Assembly: GCA_009777775.1 (NCBI GenBank)
Contig: WRLE01000006.1
Location: forward strand, 100,760 to 164,759
Length of the DNA: 64,000 nucleotides
Source: Oscillospiraceae bacterium
GTDB taxonomy: Bacteria > Bacillota > Clostridia > Oscillospirales > Oscillospiraceae
Direction: 5' to 3'
Of this stretch, positions 38,763-49,233 are shown piece by piece. A model generated the notes under the pieces. It made no database searches and was not told the DNA's origin. It saw only the letters and a program-made list of their open reading frames with translations. The stretch's first letter is position 1; each line of letters begins with the position of its first letter. The translations under genes and the position numbers were made by a program.

Positions 38763-39293
38763 GATTTTCTCAAGGACAAATTGTGTTACAAGTCCTGTCA
38801 TGCAGCCTGATACTATGCCTATTACGATCAATTGGGGGAGCAATATGGCTATCGAGGGGGTGCTGGTGATTATTACTGCGGCTATTATTTGTCCGATATT
38901 GTGAAATATTGCACCCATTGCACCGCAGACCCAGATTTGTTTGTTGTTTACAATCTTTTTCGTCAATACCTGTGCAACAAAAGCTAAAAGCCCTCCGGTA
39001 ACGCTATATATAAAAGCAATGAACCTCCCAGAAAAAATCGCACTGAGTATAATGCGACATATAAGTATCATAAATGCATCAACACTGCTCAGGGTAATCG
39101 GGGGAAGCTCCCTTCCATCCTGCTCGCTTTTTGGTTTGTAAAAAAGTGCAAAAAGTGTAATTGTATTAGCCAAACCGAGCTTCGCTCCTGGTATCGGCAG
39201 TGGCAAGGGTATCTGGGCTTCTATTGTAAAAACGATAAGGGCAACAGCCGTCAACATGGACATCAGCGTTATTTTTTTTGTGGAAATACGCAA
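38760..39293 (-). CDS. Gx transporter family membrane protein
   Basis: A TTG at 39291-39293 with GGAG ten bases upstream is the likely start (MRISTKKITLMSMLTAVALI); a frame open seven codons further is possible. Five or six membrane helices and the PLPLPIPGAKLGLANTITLF segment mark the Gx transporter family, often annotated as heptaprenyl diphosphate synthase component I. It is related to ECF substrate-binding subunits. It is paired with a NusG-domain-II gene, as in many Clostridia. Substrate unknown. Confidence 0.85.
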   Translation of the reverse strand: MRISTKKITLMSMLTAVALIVFTIEAQIPLPLPIPGAKLGLANTITLFALFYKPKSEQDGRELPPITLSSVDAFMILICRIILSAIFSGRFIAFIYSVTGGLLAFVAQVLTKKIVNNKQIWVCGAMGAIFHNIGQIIAAVIITSTPSIAILLPQLIVIGIVSGCMTGLVTQFVLEKI

Positions 39294-39423
39294 TATGGTA
39301 AATCTCCATAACAAAATTTCATTGTAAATATGATTATAAAATATAGTGTGTTATATGAAAAAGTTAGCATAAGCCATGGACTAATTTACGCAAAATTCAG
39401 ATTAGCTAGTCCAAACCATGGGT

Positions 39424-39795
39424 TTATCCAACAATGGCATCAACTTGGGGTTTTGTTGGGTTTTCCAATTGAATAATCAATCTATGGGGCAAGCAGACAA
39501 TCGGGCGAGCTCCGCCTGAAATCCACCCTTGATGAACACAAAAATTATCTGGACAATCAGCATGAGCTATACGAATCCTCCCATTTTCCACTTCAATAAC
39601 ATTTTCAAACGATTCCCATTGCACAACAAATGTATAAGGTTCATCATAAGCAGATAAATCGAGAGTAGCTATCAAAATTCCATCCTGGTACACCTTCGCA
39701 TAATTCGCTGGTCTACGAGAAAAAAAGATCATAAAAGCAAAGCAAATAAAAACCATCAGAGTTAGTATAATAATCCAAAACTTATTCGACTTCAA
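39424..39795 (-). CDS. NusG domain II-containing membrane-anchored protein
   Basis: The 123-residue protein starts with a membrane anchor (FWIIILTLMVFICFAFMIFF). The outer domain has YQDGILIATLDLSA, ENGRIRIAHADCPDNFCVHQGWISGGARPIVCLPHRLII, which is the NusG domain II-like (KOW-related) family; two Cys (CPDNFC) and IVCLPHRL are conserved. It is found next to Gx transporters and FMN-binding proteins. Function unknown. Confidence 0.85.
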   Translation of the reverse strand: MKSNKFWIIILTLMVFICFAFMIFFSRRPANYAKVYQDGILIATLDLSAYDEPYTFVVQWESFENVIEVENGRIRIAHADCPDNFCVHQGWISGGARPIVCLPHRLIIQLENPTKPQVDAIVG

Positions 39796-39803
39796 AACAA
39801 TAA

Positions 39804-39849
39804 CACCTAACTCCTAACTCCTAACTCCTAACTCCTAATTCAAAAAGCC
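39804..39849. repeat. heptamer repeat tract downstream of uvrA
   Basis: Five CCTAACT-type units lie 15 bases beyond the uvrA stop and reach to the start of the NusG-domain gene. Confidence 0.75.
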
Positions 39850-42681
39850 TCATTCCTCAAGCAAGACTCTCTTCAAAAACATCCCAGTATAGCTGGCTTC
39901 GCAATTAATCGCATCTTCTGGAGTTCCTTCAAAGAGAATTTCACCTCCGGCATCGCCTCCCTCAGGACCCAGGTCGATAATATAGTCTGCTGTTTTTATG
40001 ACATCAAGGTTGTGTTCTATGACAATCACAGTATTACCAGCGTCAGTTAGTCGATTTAACACTTCTATGAGTTTATGAACATCAGCAGTATGAAGCCCTG
40101 TTGTTGGCTCATCGAGGACATATAATGTGCTACCAGTTGACCTTTTGCTCAGTTCCGTAGCGAGCTTTACCCTTTGAGCTTCGCCACCTGATAGGGTTGT
40201 GGATGGTTGACCCAGCTTTGTATAACCAAGACCCACATCAACTAAAGTTGTGAGTTTTGTTCTGATTCTTGGCAGGTTTTCAAAAAACAACAAGGCTTCG
40301 TCAACAGTCATGTCAAGAACCTCTGATATGTTTTTCCCTTTATATCGCACTTCAAGGGTTTCCCTGTTATATCTCTTACCCTTGCATACTTCGCAGGGCA
40401 CATAAATATCGGGTAAAAAATGCATCTCAATTTTTATAAGTCCATCTCCGGAACATGATTCACAGCGGCCGCCTCGCACATTAAAGGAAAATCTTCCCGG
40501 ACCATATCCACGCGCTTTCGAATCAGGTGTGGAGGCAAAAAGATCTCTGATGTCGCCAAAAACTCCAGTATATGTTGCCGGGTTGGAACGAGGTGTTCGT
40601 CCGATGGGTGATTGGTCGATATTTATCACTTTGTCCAGGTACTCTACCCCCGACATGGATTCATATTTCCCCGCCCGGGCTTTAGCCCTATTAAGCTGGG
40701 CTGCCAAAGCTTTATAAATAACCTCATTAACCAAGGATGATTTCCCGCTACCTGAAACTCCTGTTACACAGGTCATAATTCCAAGTGGTATTTTAACAGT
40801 CAAATCCTTTAAATTGTTTTCATTTGCTCCATAAACAACAAGGGAATTGCCATTTCCCGTTCGTCTGCTGGTGGGTATGGGAATGGTCTTTTTTCTACCT
40901 AAATATTGTCCAGTAATAGATGCTTCGCAATCGATGATTTCCTGGGCTGTTCCAGCACATACGATTTCACCGCCACCCAAACCAGCTCCAGGTCCCACAT
41001 CCACAATAAAATCCGCTGCTCTAATCGTTTCTTCATCATGCTCCACAACTAATAATGTGTTCCCCAAATCGCGCAATTGCTTCAACATATTCAAAAGCTT
41101 GATATTGTCCCTCTGGTGCAAACCAATGGAGGGCTCATCAAGAATATAGAGTACCCCCATTAAAGACGAGCCGATTTGCGTAGCAAGCCTTATACGTTGG
41201 CTTTCGCCACCAGATAGGCTTCCCGCTTGTCGGCTCAGAGTGAGATATTCCAGCCCAACATTACGCAAGAAGCCAAGTCGCTCGATGATTTCTTTGAGAA
41301 TGCGCCTGGCAATCATTTCGTCTTTTTCTGAAAGGACTAGTCTTTCAACGAAATCCAAGGCTCGAACTATGGACATATCCGTTAGGTCGGCGATATTGAT
41401 ACCGCCCACAGTGACCGCTAACACTTCCTTTTTCAAGCGCCGCCCTTCGCAATCTGGACAAGGATGTTGTGCCATATAGCTTTCCAGCTCCCAACGCATT
41501 GACATACTTTGGGTTTCTTTATACCGCCTCTCGATATTATTGACAATCCCCTCAAAGGATTGCACCAATGTGCCTTTCCCCCGAGGCTGATCATAGTATA
41601 ATGTCAGTTTTTCTCCTTTTGTGCCATATAATATGACATCTACAACCTCCTCGGGTAACTGAGCTATGGGTGTTGTAAGTTTAAAGCCGTACTTTTTTGC
41701 CAAAGCTTCAAAATACATTTTAGAAATACCATCGTTTTTCACATTTCCCCAACCAGAAGCTGTAATTCCCCCATCGGCAATTGATATGGATGGATTCGGC
41801 ATGATAATTTTCGGGTCAACGCGGAGCTGAGTCCCCAAACCAGAGCAATTCGGGCAAGCTCCGTAAGGATTGTTAAAGGAAAACAATCGAGGGGTCAGTT
41901 CTTCCATGGAAATGCCACATTCTTCGCAGGCATAATTCTGGGAAAAGAGCATCTCCCGTCCTTCATCTACGATATCAATAATCAAGAGTCCCCCCGCCAG
42001 TGCCAGTGCAGTTTCGATGGAATCCGTCAAACGACGAGTAATATCATCGTTGATGACAAGTCGGTCAACAACAATTTCAATATTATGATTTTTATTTCGG
42101 TCTAATTTAATATCTTCGGTTAAATCATATGCTATTCCATCAGCCCGTACACGCACATAGCCACTTTTTCGCGCATCATCAAAAATTTTTTGGTATTCTC
42201 CTTTGCGAGCGCGAATGACAGGAGCCATAACTTGTATTCTCGTGGCTTGTGGCAATTCCAAAACGTTATCAACAATTTGGTCCACAGACTGTTGCTTTAT
42301 TTCGACACCACAATTTGGACAGTGGGGTATACCTATTCTCGCCCATAATAAACGTAAATAATCATATATTTCAGTGACAGTACCCACCGTGGAACGTGGG
42401 TTTCTGCTTGTCGTCTTTTGGTCAATGGAAATCGCTGGAGACAATCCTTCTATGTAATCAACATCGGGTTTTTCCATTTGTCCCAAAAACTGTCTGGCAT
42501 ATGCCGATAAAGACTCCACATAACGCCTTTGTCCTTCAGCATATATCGTATCAAATGCCAATGAAGATTTCCCGCTTCCAGATATTCCCGTCAACACAAC
42601 CAATTTATCTCGAGGTATCTCCACATCGATATTCTTTAAATTATTCTCCCGAGCACCCTTGACAAATATATTATCTCGCAT
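39850..42681 (-). CDS. uvrA: excinuclease ABC subunit A
   Basis: The 943-residue protein finds DNA damage with UvrB in nucleotide excision repair. It has two ATPase halves (Walker [21 protein letters not shown] and [19 protein letters not shown]), signatures [13 protein letters not shown] and [13 protein letters not shown], and Walker [15 protein letters not shown] and [14 protein letters not shown]. Zinc fingers are CPNCG, CEECG...CPNCSG and CESCSGDG...CEVCKG. Length is as usual. No uvrB lies in the window. Confidence 0.97.
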   Translation of the reverse strand: MRDNIFVKGARENNLKNIDVEIPRDKLVVLTGISGSGKSSLAFDTIYAEGQRRYVESLSAYARQFLGQMEKPDVDYIEGLSPAISIDQKTTSRNPRSTVGTVTEIYDYLRLLWARIGIPHCPNCGVEIKQQSVDQIVDNVLELPQATRIQVMAPVIRARKGEYQKIFDDARKSGYVRVRADGIAYDLTEDIKLDRNKNHNIEIVVDRLVINDDITRRLTDSIETALALAGGLLIIDIVDEGREMLFSQNYACEECGISMEELTPRLFSFNNPYGACPNCSGLGTQLRVDPKIIMPNPSISIADGGITASGWGNVKNDGISKMYFEALAKKYGFKLTTPIAQLPEEVVDVILYGTKGEKLTLYYDQPRGKGTLVQSFEGIVNNIERRYKETQSMSMRWELESYMAQHPCPDCEGRRLKKEVLAVTVGGINIADLTDMSIVRALDFVERLVLSEKDEMIARRILKEIIERLGFLRNVGLEYLTLSRQAGSLSGGESQRIRLATQIGSSLMGVLYILDEPSIGLHQRDNIKLLNMLKQLRDLGNTLLVVEHDEETIRAADFIVDVGPGAGLGGGEIVCAGTAQEIIDCEASITGQYLGRKKTIPIPTSRRTGNGNSLVVYGANENNLKDLTVKIPLGIMTCVTGVSGSGKSSLVNEVIYKALAAQLNRAKARAGKYESMSGVEYLDKVINIDQSPIGRTPRSNPATYTGVFGDIRDLFASTPDSKARGYGPGRFSFNVRGGRCESCSGDGLIKIEMHFLPDIYVPCEVCKGKRYNRETLEVRYKGKNISEVLDMTVDEALLFFENLPRIRTKLTTLVDVGLGYTKLGQPSTTLSGGEAQRVKLATELSKRSTGSTLYVLDEPTTGLHTADVHKLIEVLNRLTDAGNTVIVIEHNLDVIKTADYIIDLGPEGGDAGGEILFEGTPEDAINCEASYTGMFLKRVLLEE

Positions 42682-42711
42682 ATAAACACCTCGATATAAT
42701 GAAATAACTAA

Positions 42712-44805
42712 TTACGGTATAAGTTCCCCATATGGTACTGTGAAGGCTGTTATTTGCGTTCCGAAGTAATAATCTAGTACTGTCCTTGCTATTGCCATGA
42801 CTTGGGCACCTGAGCCGCCTTTTTCTATGACGACAGAAATTGCGATTTCTGGGTTTTCTGCTGGAGCATAACATATGAAAACACCGTTATTTATATCCTG
42901 GTCTTCTATCTGGACAGTACCCGTTTTGGCAGCCACATTTACTGGATAATCGCCAAAGACAGAGTATGCCGTACCATTTCGAGATCTGGCAACAGCGCGC
43001 ATACCCTCTTGAATCCATTCTAAATACTCTTTTTCTTCAAACTCATTTAATACAACAGGCTCGTGGATAAAGAGTAATTCCGACATATCTGAGCTTACCA
43101 CCTTGCGCAAAACCGTCAAAGAATGAAGAAAGCCTCCATTTGCGATGGTGGCAGAATAATTAGCCAGTTGAATCGGTGTAAATTGGTTGTTCCCCTGTCC
43201 AAAGGAAGTCATAACAGTATCGGCTCTATACCAATCTCTACCAAGAACAGTGCTGGTATACTCAGGTGTTGCCATTATCCCTGACACTTCTGGAATTTCC
43301 ACACCTGTGCTTTGACCTAAACCAAATTCCCTAGCCACCTGCGCTATTGCATCCGCTCCCCTTGCTTCGCCGCCAAGGACCCTATCGCCAATATAACAAA
43401 AATAATAATTGCATGACCGTTCAAGAGCTTGAACTAAATCCAGTTCGCCATGTCCGTAACCAACTTGCTGATGTATCCAGCAAGAGGGTCTATATGAACC
43501 TGTATCATCATATAATACAGAATACACACCAATATCGTTTACAGGAAAATATTTGCTGGAAAAAACACCATGGCGTAATCCTGCCAGGGCAGTTATCATT
43601 TTAAAAGTGGAACCAGGATTGTATTGCCCCTGCATCGCTCGATTCCACATGGGTTGGTTTTGATCTGTAAATAATGCCATGGCATCCTGAGTCAAAGTGG
43701 CTCTATTGAAGGTGGGAAAAGAGGCAGCAGCAAGAACTTCTCCAGTTTGCACATCCAGGACGACAACGCTCCCCCCAGGTATTTTTTCCACAGTCTCGTC
43801 CCTACCTAGATTTATAGATTCAATATGGGAGCGCAAGGAGTTTTCAACAGCCACTTGAAAACCTATATCAATCGTCAAATAAACATGCTGTCCTGGAATT
43901 GGCTCTTCATAGGTCACCGTTTCAAGGACGGTTCCATTCTCATTGGTTTTTATGGACTGGCTGCCATTTATACCCCGTAAAATTTCTTCAAAGGCTAATT
44001 CAGCACCTTCTATTCCAACCAATGCATCTAGAGGATATCCCATTTCTATGTATTTTTCCAATTGTCCAGATGGTATCGGTCTCAGGTAACCCAGTACATG
44101 GGCAGCATTCGATGTGTGGTATTCCCGCACATAGCTGTTCTCTATAAAAACACCAGGTAATCCTCGCTCTTCAAGTACAGCAACAAAATCAGAACCAACA
44201 TCATTTGCAAAAACATATGGTGCTAGATTCGTCACGATTGCCCTTATTTCAAGCTCATAGCGAACACCGATTATTAAACGAGCTTCGGCATTTGATGTCA
44301 TAAAATCAATCATATAATGCCCTCGCATCCAAGCGAGTAAATCAGAAGCAGAGATATTTTCGTCCAATTTCATGAAGTCCAAATACCTGGATAGCCTCAT
44401 ACGTTGGTCTGATGTCATATTGGTGACATAGGTAAATGGTGCTCCCATGGTAATGGGAAATGCATCATTATATTTTATACCCTCATCCATGCAAGAGGAT
44501 ACAAGCTCCCAAGCTACTTCGTTTCTATATGTAGTTGGATATCTCATCAATGTATCTCTATTGATCATTATATTATATGCAGGTCTACCCGATGCTAAAA
44601 GCACCCCATTTCGGTCATAAATATTACCCCGAGCGGCAGCTAGAGTCACAACGCGAGTAATAATTGCATCTTCATGGAGTTCAAATTCCTCAGGACGATC
44701 ATCATATATCTGCAGCCTATACAATGCAGACACGAAAATCGTTGTCATAATTGCCATAATGGCGATTATGAAACCTATCCTAACTGGTTTGTATAGTTTT
44801 TGCAT
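42712..44805 (-). CDS. mrdA: penicillin-binding protein 2 (elongation transpeptidase)
   Basis: The 697-residue protein has an N-terminal membrane anchor (IGFIIAIMAIMTTIFVSALYR), a dimerisation region and a transpeptidase domain with SxxK in QYNPGSTFKMITALAG, SxN in ERSCNYYFC and KTG in VAAKTGTVQIED. It cross-links side-wall peptidoglycan with the MreCD complex. It follows mreD at 4 bases, and with mreC and maf forms the standard elongation cluster. mreB and rodA are not in the window. Confidence 0.94.
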   Translation of the reverse strand: MQKLYKPVRIGFIIAIMAIMTTIFVSALYRLQIYDDRPEEFELHEDAIITRVVTLAAARGNIYDRNGVLLASGRPAYNIMINRDTLMRYPTTYRNEVAWELVSSCMDEGIKYNDAFPITMGAPFTYVTNMTSDQRMRLSRYLDFMKLDENISASDLLAWMRGHYMIDFMTSNAEARLIIGVRYELEIRAIVTNLAPYVFANDVGSDFVAVLEERGLPGVFIENSYVREYHTSNAAHVLGYLRPIPSGQLEKYIEMGYPLDALVGIEGAELAFEEILRGINGSQSIKTNENGTVLETVTYEEPIPGQHVYLTIDIGFQVAVENSLRSHIESINLGRDETVEKIPGGSVVVLDVQTGEVLAAASFPTFNRATLTQDAMALFTDQNQPMWNRAMQGQYNPGSTFKMITALAGLRHGVFSSKYFPVNDIGVYSVLYDDTGSYRPSCWIHQQVGYGHGELDLVQALERSCNYYFCYIGDRVLGGEARGADAIAQVAREFGLGQSTGVEIPEVSGIMATPEYTSTVLGRDWYRADTVMTSFGQGNNQFTPIQLANYSATIANGGFLHSLTVLRKVVSSDMSELLFIHEPVVLNEFEEKEYLEWIQEGMRAVARSRNGTAYSVFGDYPVNVAAKTGTVQIEDQDINNGVFICYAPAENPEIAISVVIEKGGSGAQVMAIARTVLDYYFGTQITAFTVPYGELIP

Positions 44806-44809
44806 GTTG

Positions 44810-45343
44810 TCAGCTCCTATATTGTACCCGCTGGGTTCTTCTCTCTAAAGCTCGCACAAAAAACCAAATGGGAAAAGCATAAACAAGGGAATAAAATGTT
44901 TGTCTTGTTGCCATGGTAATAAGAGGAGCAGATGGCGTATTTTCGAAAAACAGCAGTGGAAACATTTGGGCAAAAGCGGAAATTGCCAGCACCAAAGCGC
45001 AACTGATAAAGTAGGTCACAATTCCCCTTGCCATCACCGTATCGGCGAGCAACCCAACGAAAAGCCCTGTCAGGGTAAGCAGGACGGTAAACACGCCAGC
45101 TGGTTCATTGAATGTCATGTCACAAAGAATACCAGCAAAAATACCAGCAACGCCTCCAGCAATGCGTCCCTGGTTTATGGCAACCCCCGTACTAACAATC
45201 GGTAACAACAAAGGAACGAGACCATAAAATTTAATGTATGGAAAAATCATCCCCTGCAGCAAATAGACAATCATCAGCAGCAATGCATGATAAATCATAG
45301 ACAAAGCCGAAGTCCACCGCATATGCAAAGTCAACCGTTTCAA
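44810..45343 (-). CDS. mreD: rod shape-determining protein MreD
   Basis: The 177-residue protein has five or six membrane helices (YHALLLMIVYLLQGMIFPYIK; LLPIVSTGVAINQGRIAGGVAGIFAGILCDM) typical of Firmicutes MreD. It lies between mreC and the PBP2 gene, which is the main support since MreD sequences vary. Confidence 0.85.
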   Translation of the reverse strand: MKRLTLHMRWTSALSMIYHALLLMIVYLLQGMIFPYIKFYGLVPLLLPIVSTGVAINQGRIAGGVAGIFAGILCDMTFNEPAGVFTVLLTLTGLFVGLLADTVMARGIVTYFISCALVLAISAFAQMFPLLFFENTPSAPLITMATRQTFYSLVYAFPIWFFVRALERRTQRVQYRS

Positions 45344-45359
45344 ACCCCAAAACTCCTTT

Positions 45360-45383
45360 TATAATGAACAATTAACAATGAAC
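45360..45383. repeat. short AATGAAC repeat between mreC and mreD
   Basis: AATGAACAATTAACAATGAAC directly follows the mreC stop (TGA at 45384-45386 on the minus strand). It belongs to the AATGAAC/AATTAAC repeat family. Confidence 0.6.
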
Positions 45384-46235
45384 TCATCCTGTTGCGTCGA
45401 AGCTTACTACTATGTATACATCAACTATGGTCATATCAATGGCTCGCATTGGTCTTACTGTGGCATATCGTCCAACTCCGGTGCTGTGCCTGAGTACATC
45501 GATGACTTCGCCTATAACAAGACCAACAGGAAAGATACCGCCAGAGCCAGAAGTAATAACTGTATCACCAGGTAAAACGATTCTATCGTCATCGAAATGG
45601 TCAAGGAGCAGCAAACCTTCGCTCATCAGGGCAAAATCACCTTTGGCAGTCACAGAACCATCTCCCTCGCCAACGAAGGCTGCAGCAGAAAAAGTCGTGT
45701 CAAGAACGCTGATAACAGTTGAAGTATTTGCATTTACTTCTGTAATTCTACCAATAAGAACCCCATACTCAGTAATGACGCTATTTCCGCGAGCAATGGG
45801 TTTTTCACTATTTGCATAGCCTTTGTTTATGGTAAAAGATGAAACAAAATTACTTGAGCTCATGGTCTGTACAATGGCTTCTTCCAATATCAGACCACCA
45901 TGGCGTTCCTTAAACTCCAAAAGCGTTCGCAGTCTATTGTTTTCATCGAGAAGCTCCGTTGTCTCCCTATGGGCTCGTTGAAGCCTATAAATATCGCTGA
46001 TTGCTTGATCATATCGCTTTTGGAGGTCATCATATCTATAAATTGAGCTATAAATACTCTCGAATGTTCTTGCAATTGTCGTTGCCATAGACCTAAACGG
46101 TCTGGAAACAGTTGATGCAAAGGCTGTAATAGGACCTCCACTGCCATACACATTCACAGACACAATGGTTATTATTGCTATGAGCACCGCTATGGTAGCG
46201 ATAATTATCGTTTTCCTAGTGAGCAGAGCTTTCAT
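45384..46235 (-). CDS. mreC: rod shape-determining protein MreC
   Basis: The 283-residue protein has an N-terminal membrane helix (IIIATIAVLIAIITIVSVNV), a coiled coil (YDDLQKRYDQAISDIYRLQRAHRETTELLDENNRL), then the beta-barrel part with SSNFVSSFTINKGYANSEKP, VITEYGVLIGRITEV and LPGDTVITSGSGGIFPVGLVIGEV. It links the wall synthases to MreB. Upstream of mreD. Confidence 0.94.
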   Translation of the reverse strand: MKALLTRKTIIIATIAVLIAIITIVSVNVYGSGGPITAFASTVSRPFRSMATTIARTFESIYSSIYRYDDLQKRYDQAISDIYRLQRAHRETTELLDENNRLRTLLEFKERHGGLILEEAIVQTMSSSNFVSSFTINKGYANSEKPIARGNSVITEYGVLIGRITEVNANTSTVISVLDTTFSAAAFVGEGDGSVTAKGDFALMSEGLLLLDHFDDDRIVLPGDTVITSGSGGIFPVGLVIGEVIDVLRHSTGVGRYATVRPMRAIDMTIVDVYIVVSFDATG

Positions 46236-46241
46236 ATAATA

Positions 46242-46805
46242 TTATACTCCAAAATCCTTCAGCATGATGGACAAGCGACAAAGCGGCAAGCCCATTACAT
46301 TGAAAAAATCACCTTCAATCCTTTGAATAAAAACAGCGCCGCCTCCTTGTGCGCCATATGCTCCTGCTTTATCCATAGGCTCTCCAGTTTCGATGTAAGC
46401 ATTTATTTCATCATCTGATATTTCTCGAAAGAAAACATCCGTCATTTCCGAAAAAGTGCTCTCCCTACCACCCTGGAGCAATGCCACTCCCGTATAAACC
46501 CTATGTCTGCAACCCGATAGTTCCCTAAGCATTTTCGCTGCCTCGGCTTCGCTACTTGGCTTACCCAAAACCTTGTCATTAATAAACACCAATGTATCAG
46601 CAGCAATTATTATATCATCTTCGCCACACAAAAGGGAAACATTTCTAGCCTTGCCCAAGGCGATTTCACAAACCGTCTGCTCAGGAGAAAGCCCCTCTAC
46701 AGTTTGCTCATCGGATTGGTCAGCAATCACCTGAAAATCCCCAATCCCAATCATAGTAAGCAATTCCCGCCGCCGAGGAGAAGCCGAAGCAAGTATCAAA
46801 GCCAT
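46242..46805 (-). CDS. maf: Maf family nucleoside triphosphate pyrophosphatase
   Basis: The 187-residue protein starts MALILASASPRRRELLTMIG, the phosphate-binding motif, and has AADTLVFINDKVLGKP, HRVYTGVALL and DKAGAYGAQGGGAVFIQRIEGDFFNVMGLPL. It hydrolyses dTTP/UTP or modified nucleotides (house-cleaning enzyme). The position before mreC is normal in Clostridia. Confidence 0.95.
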   Translation of the reverse strand: MALILASASPRRRELLTMIGIGDFQVIADQSDEQTVEGLSPEQTVCEIALGKARNVSLLCGEDDIIIAADTLVFINDKVLGKPSSEAEAAKMLRELSGCRHRVYTGVALLQGGRESTFSEMTDVFFREISDDEINAYIETGEPMDKAGAYGAQGGGAVFIQRIEGDFFNVMGLPLCRLSIMLKDFGV

Positions 46806-46825
46806 ACAAAACCCCTTTTGTGATT

Positions 46826-46914
46826 AATGATGAACGATTGTCGATTCTTACGGATTCGGGCAAATTGCCATTTGCCCTTACATTCCTAACTTCTAATTCC
46901 TAATTCCTAACTCA
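46826..46914. repeat. composite repeat with GGGCAAAT hairpin and heptamers
   Basis: From the U32 peptidase stop leftwards (minus strand): TTAGGAATTAGGAATTAG heptamers, then TAAGGGCAAATGGCAATTTG with CCCGAATC after it, whose GGGCAAAT / ATTTGCCC arms form a hairpin. AATCGACAATCGTTCATC follows. Nearly the same composite occurs at 58050-58262. Confidence 0.8.
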
Positions 46915-49005
46915 TCATTCCACTCCTGTGTAATAAACGCCCCGCATATAACCAGAGGGGGTGTAGTCATTTAAGCCCATGTACCGTTTTAGGACAGCTA
47001 CACATTCTAGAGCATTTTCTGTGGTGAACATCAGTCTTTGCGCCCATAAGCCTAGAGCTGATACTGCGCGCTGCCTATCAGCCAAAAACAGCTTTTTGGA
47101 GCTGAATAACGTGTTTCTGCAGCCAAATTCAGGTAAGACTGGGAGTACAGCCCCTTGCTCATCCACCAAGCCAGAAAAACTATCGCAGGTGCAAGCACCT
47201 GTTGCGATTTTAGTAATGCATGTTTGCATAATCATCATTGGAATTCGTCCATATGAGAGGATTTCCGTATCGATTGGCTTTGAAATATCGCCTATTTGCG
47301 CCAAAGAAAGCTCAAAGGAAAGGGTGGCAGATTTAAGTCCCAAGCTACTCAAAGCCGCTAGGGTCTCACCATTGTACACATTGAGACCATAATCGCCTCT
47401 TATATCAAGCCCGTGGCTTCTGGCAAATTGAATATGCCCAATATTGCTGACAAGAGCTTCAGAAACACCCAAGGCAAGTGCCCTATACAGCATATCAGAT
47501 ACTTTATTACGTTCGCTATCGTGTATAACTCTGGGGAGAGCAGCAACCACAGTTATATCTTTGTTATCAAGCATTTCCCGAAAAGCACTTGTCTCATTAT
47601 ATAGCTCCATCACAGGTATATAGACAATGGGGGGTGCCAGTTCAAGCATTTCACTGGATAATTGCTCCACACTACTGATATAAACCGATAAAATAGGTGG
47701 TTCATCATGCCCAGGTCTATACTCGCTGGAAACATACTCGCCAATCGTTCGTTTTTCGACCACCCTGCGCTGTTCCAGTATTTCCGCTAAAAGTTTGCGG
47801 CGCATATCGTCCCACACAGCAAGGGGTAGCGCAAGCCCTGGATCAACTGTACCTTTTACACTTATACATTGAAATGGTGTACCAAAGGTTTTATGTAACT
47901 GTGTTTGAATCGTTGTTAAAGTTAGTTCCTTGTGGAAAGCTTGCTCAGGTACAGGACCATATAAAATAGCACTGTTGTTTTTATCATCAATTGCCTCTAG
48001 TTTTACCCTTTTGTCTTTATTTACCGTGCCAACAAAACGTACTGGAATTCTTTGGTATTCGCCATTTAAGTAGTTTTTGCGTGCTGTTTCGAAAATTACG
48101 GAATCATCCCGCTCCTCCACATCGCGCATTCCCAGCATATCTCCATCTTGCTGTTCGGTATAATATCCATCAGTAAAACCTTGCTTTGAAAAAACAGTTT
48201 GCAAGGTTCGCAAATCATCCTGGGAAGGAAATCTTCTATTATGCACAACCTTTGAGTAGCTTCCAGTTACCATTGCCGAGTACTCTGGTCTTTGCGTCAA
48301 GCCTTCGATATTGATGGCTTTTACGCCAAGTCCATCCAAATCATCTATATATGAAATGAGACAATTATCTTTTAGGCTCAGGGGATATCTAGTCCCATGT
48401 CCAACGGCATTATAATTTAGCCTGCAAGGTTCTGTACACATTCCCCTATTATCGCTTTTTCCGCTGGTAAATGTGCTCATGTAACACTGTCCGGTATAGC
48501 TGACGCACTGGGCTCCATGGGCAAAGACCTCTATATCTATTGGTGCATGTTTACATATATATGCGATTTTTTTCCTGGAAAGCTCCCTAGCCAGGGTCGC
48601 CCGTTTGAAACCCATGGCAGCAGCCATTCTGACACCCTCTAAATTATGGATGCCAAAACCCATTCCAGCATGGAGAGAGACCTCAGGCACCGTACGTCTC
48701 ACAGCAAGCATGACACCTGGCTCTTGAACAATTATTCCATCAATGCCATTTCGACAAGCTTCGATTGCCAGCCTAGCGATATCGGAAAGCTCATTGTCAA
48801 ATGCTGCAGTATTAAGTGCTAAATATGTTTTAACACCCCGGACACGGCAATACTCAATCGCTCTTCCAAACTCATCCTGGGTAAAATTGCTTGCCTTATC
48901 ATTGAAAACAAATCCGCCGATGCGAAGATATATCCCATCAGCTCCATTTTGTACAGCAGCAATCACCCCCTCGGGCGACCCTGCAGGTGATAATAGTTCC
49001 AGCAT
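46915..49005 (-). CDS. U32 family peptidase (DUF3656-containing)
   Basis: The 696-residue protein starts MLELLSPAGSPEGVIAAVQNGADGIYLR. The U32 core has HGAQCVSYTGQCYMSTFTSGKSDNRGMCTEPCRLNY, with the conserved cysteines. A DUF3656 middle domain and a C-terminal repeat of the barrel (SYGRIPMMIMQTC, CTCDSFSGLVDEQG) follow. Relatives act in RNA hydroxylation (RlhA) or ubiquinone synthesis (UbiU/V), so a Fe-S-linked RNA modification role is more likely than peptidase activity. Confidence 0.9.
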   Translation of the reverse strand: MLELLSPAGSPEGVIAAVQNGADGIYLRIGGFVFNDKASNFTQDEFGRAIEYCRVRGVKTYLALNTAAFDNELSDIARLAIEACRNGIDGIIVQEPGVMLAVRRTVPEVSLHAGMGFGIHNLEGVRMAAAMGFKRATLARELSRKKIAYICKHAPIDIEVFAHGAQCVSYTGQCYMSTFTSGKSDNRGMCTEPCRLNYNAVGHGTRYPLSLKDNCLISYIDDLDGLGVKAINIEGLTQRPEYSAMVTGSYSKVVHNRRFPSQDDLRTLQTVFSKQGFTDGYYTEQQDGDMLGMRDVEERDDSVIFETARKNYLNGEYQRIPVRFVGTVNKDKRVKLEAIDDKNNSAILYGPVPEQAFHKELTLTTIQTQLHKTFGTPFQCISVKGTVDPGLALPLAVWDDMRRKLLAEILEQRRVVEKRTIGEYVSSEYRPGHDEPPILSVYISSVEQLSSEMLELAPPIVYIPVMELYNETSAFREMLDNKDITVVAALPRVIHDSERNKVSDMLYRALALGVSEALVSNIGHIQFARSHGLDIRGDYGLNVYNGETLAALSSLGLKSATLSFELSLAQIGDISKPIDTEILSYGRIPMMIMQTCITKIATGACTCDSFSGLVDEQGAVLPVLPEFGCRNTLFSSKKLFLADRQRAVSALGLWAQRLMFTTENALECVAVLKRYMGLNDYTPSGYMRGVYYTGVE

Positions 49006-49161
49006 AAACTCACCTATATAAACATCCGATCAAATTCGGAATCAACTATCGAATCAGCGCAAACCATTATAGCACAAATTCTATCCAGTATACCATATTT
49101 CGCAAAAATTATTTTAAGTATCTTATATATTATGGTTGCTAGTCAAGGCTAGTAGACAATA

Positions 49162-49197
49162 AGTCCGCGATTAATTGCAAAGCATCAATCGCGGACT
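49162..49197. terminator. bidirectional hairpin downstream of the SLH gene
   Basis: AGTCCGCGATT pairs perfectly with AATCGCGGACT across a 14-base loop. It lies between the leftward SLH gene and the leftward U32 gene and probably ends the SLH transcript. The following T-run is short. Confidence 0.6.
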
Positions 49198-49233
49198 CTA
49201 TTTGTGTCTTATATCGAAAATAAACCTTTGCTT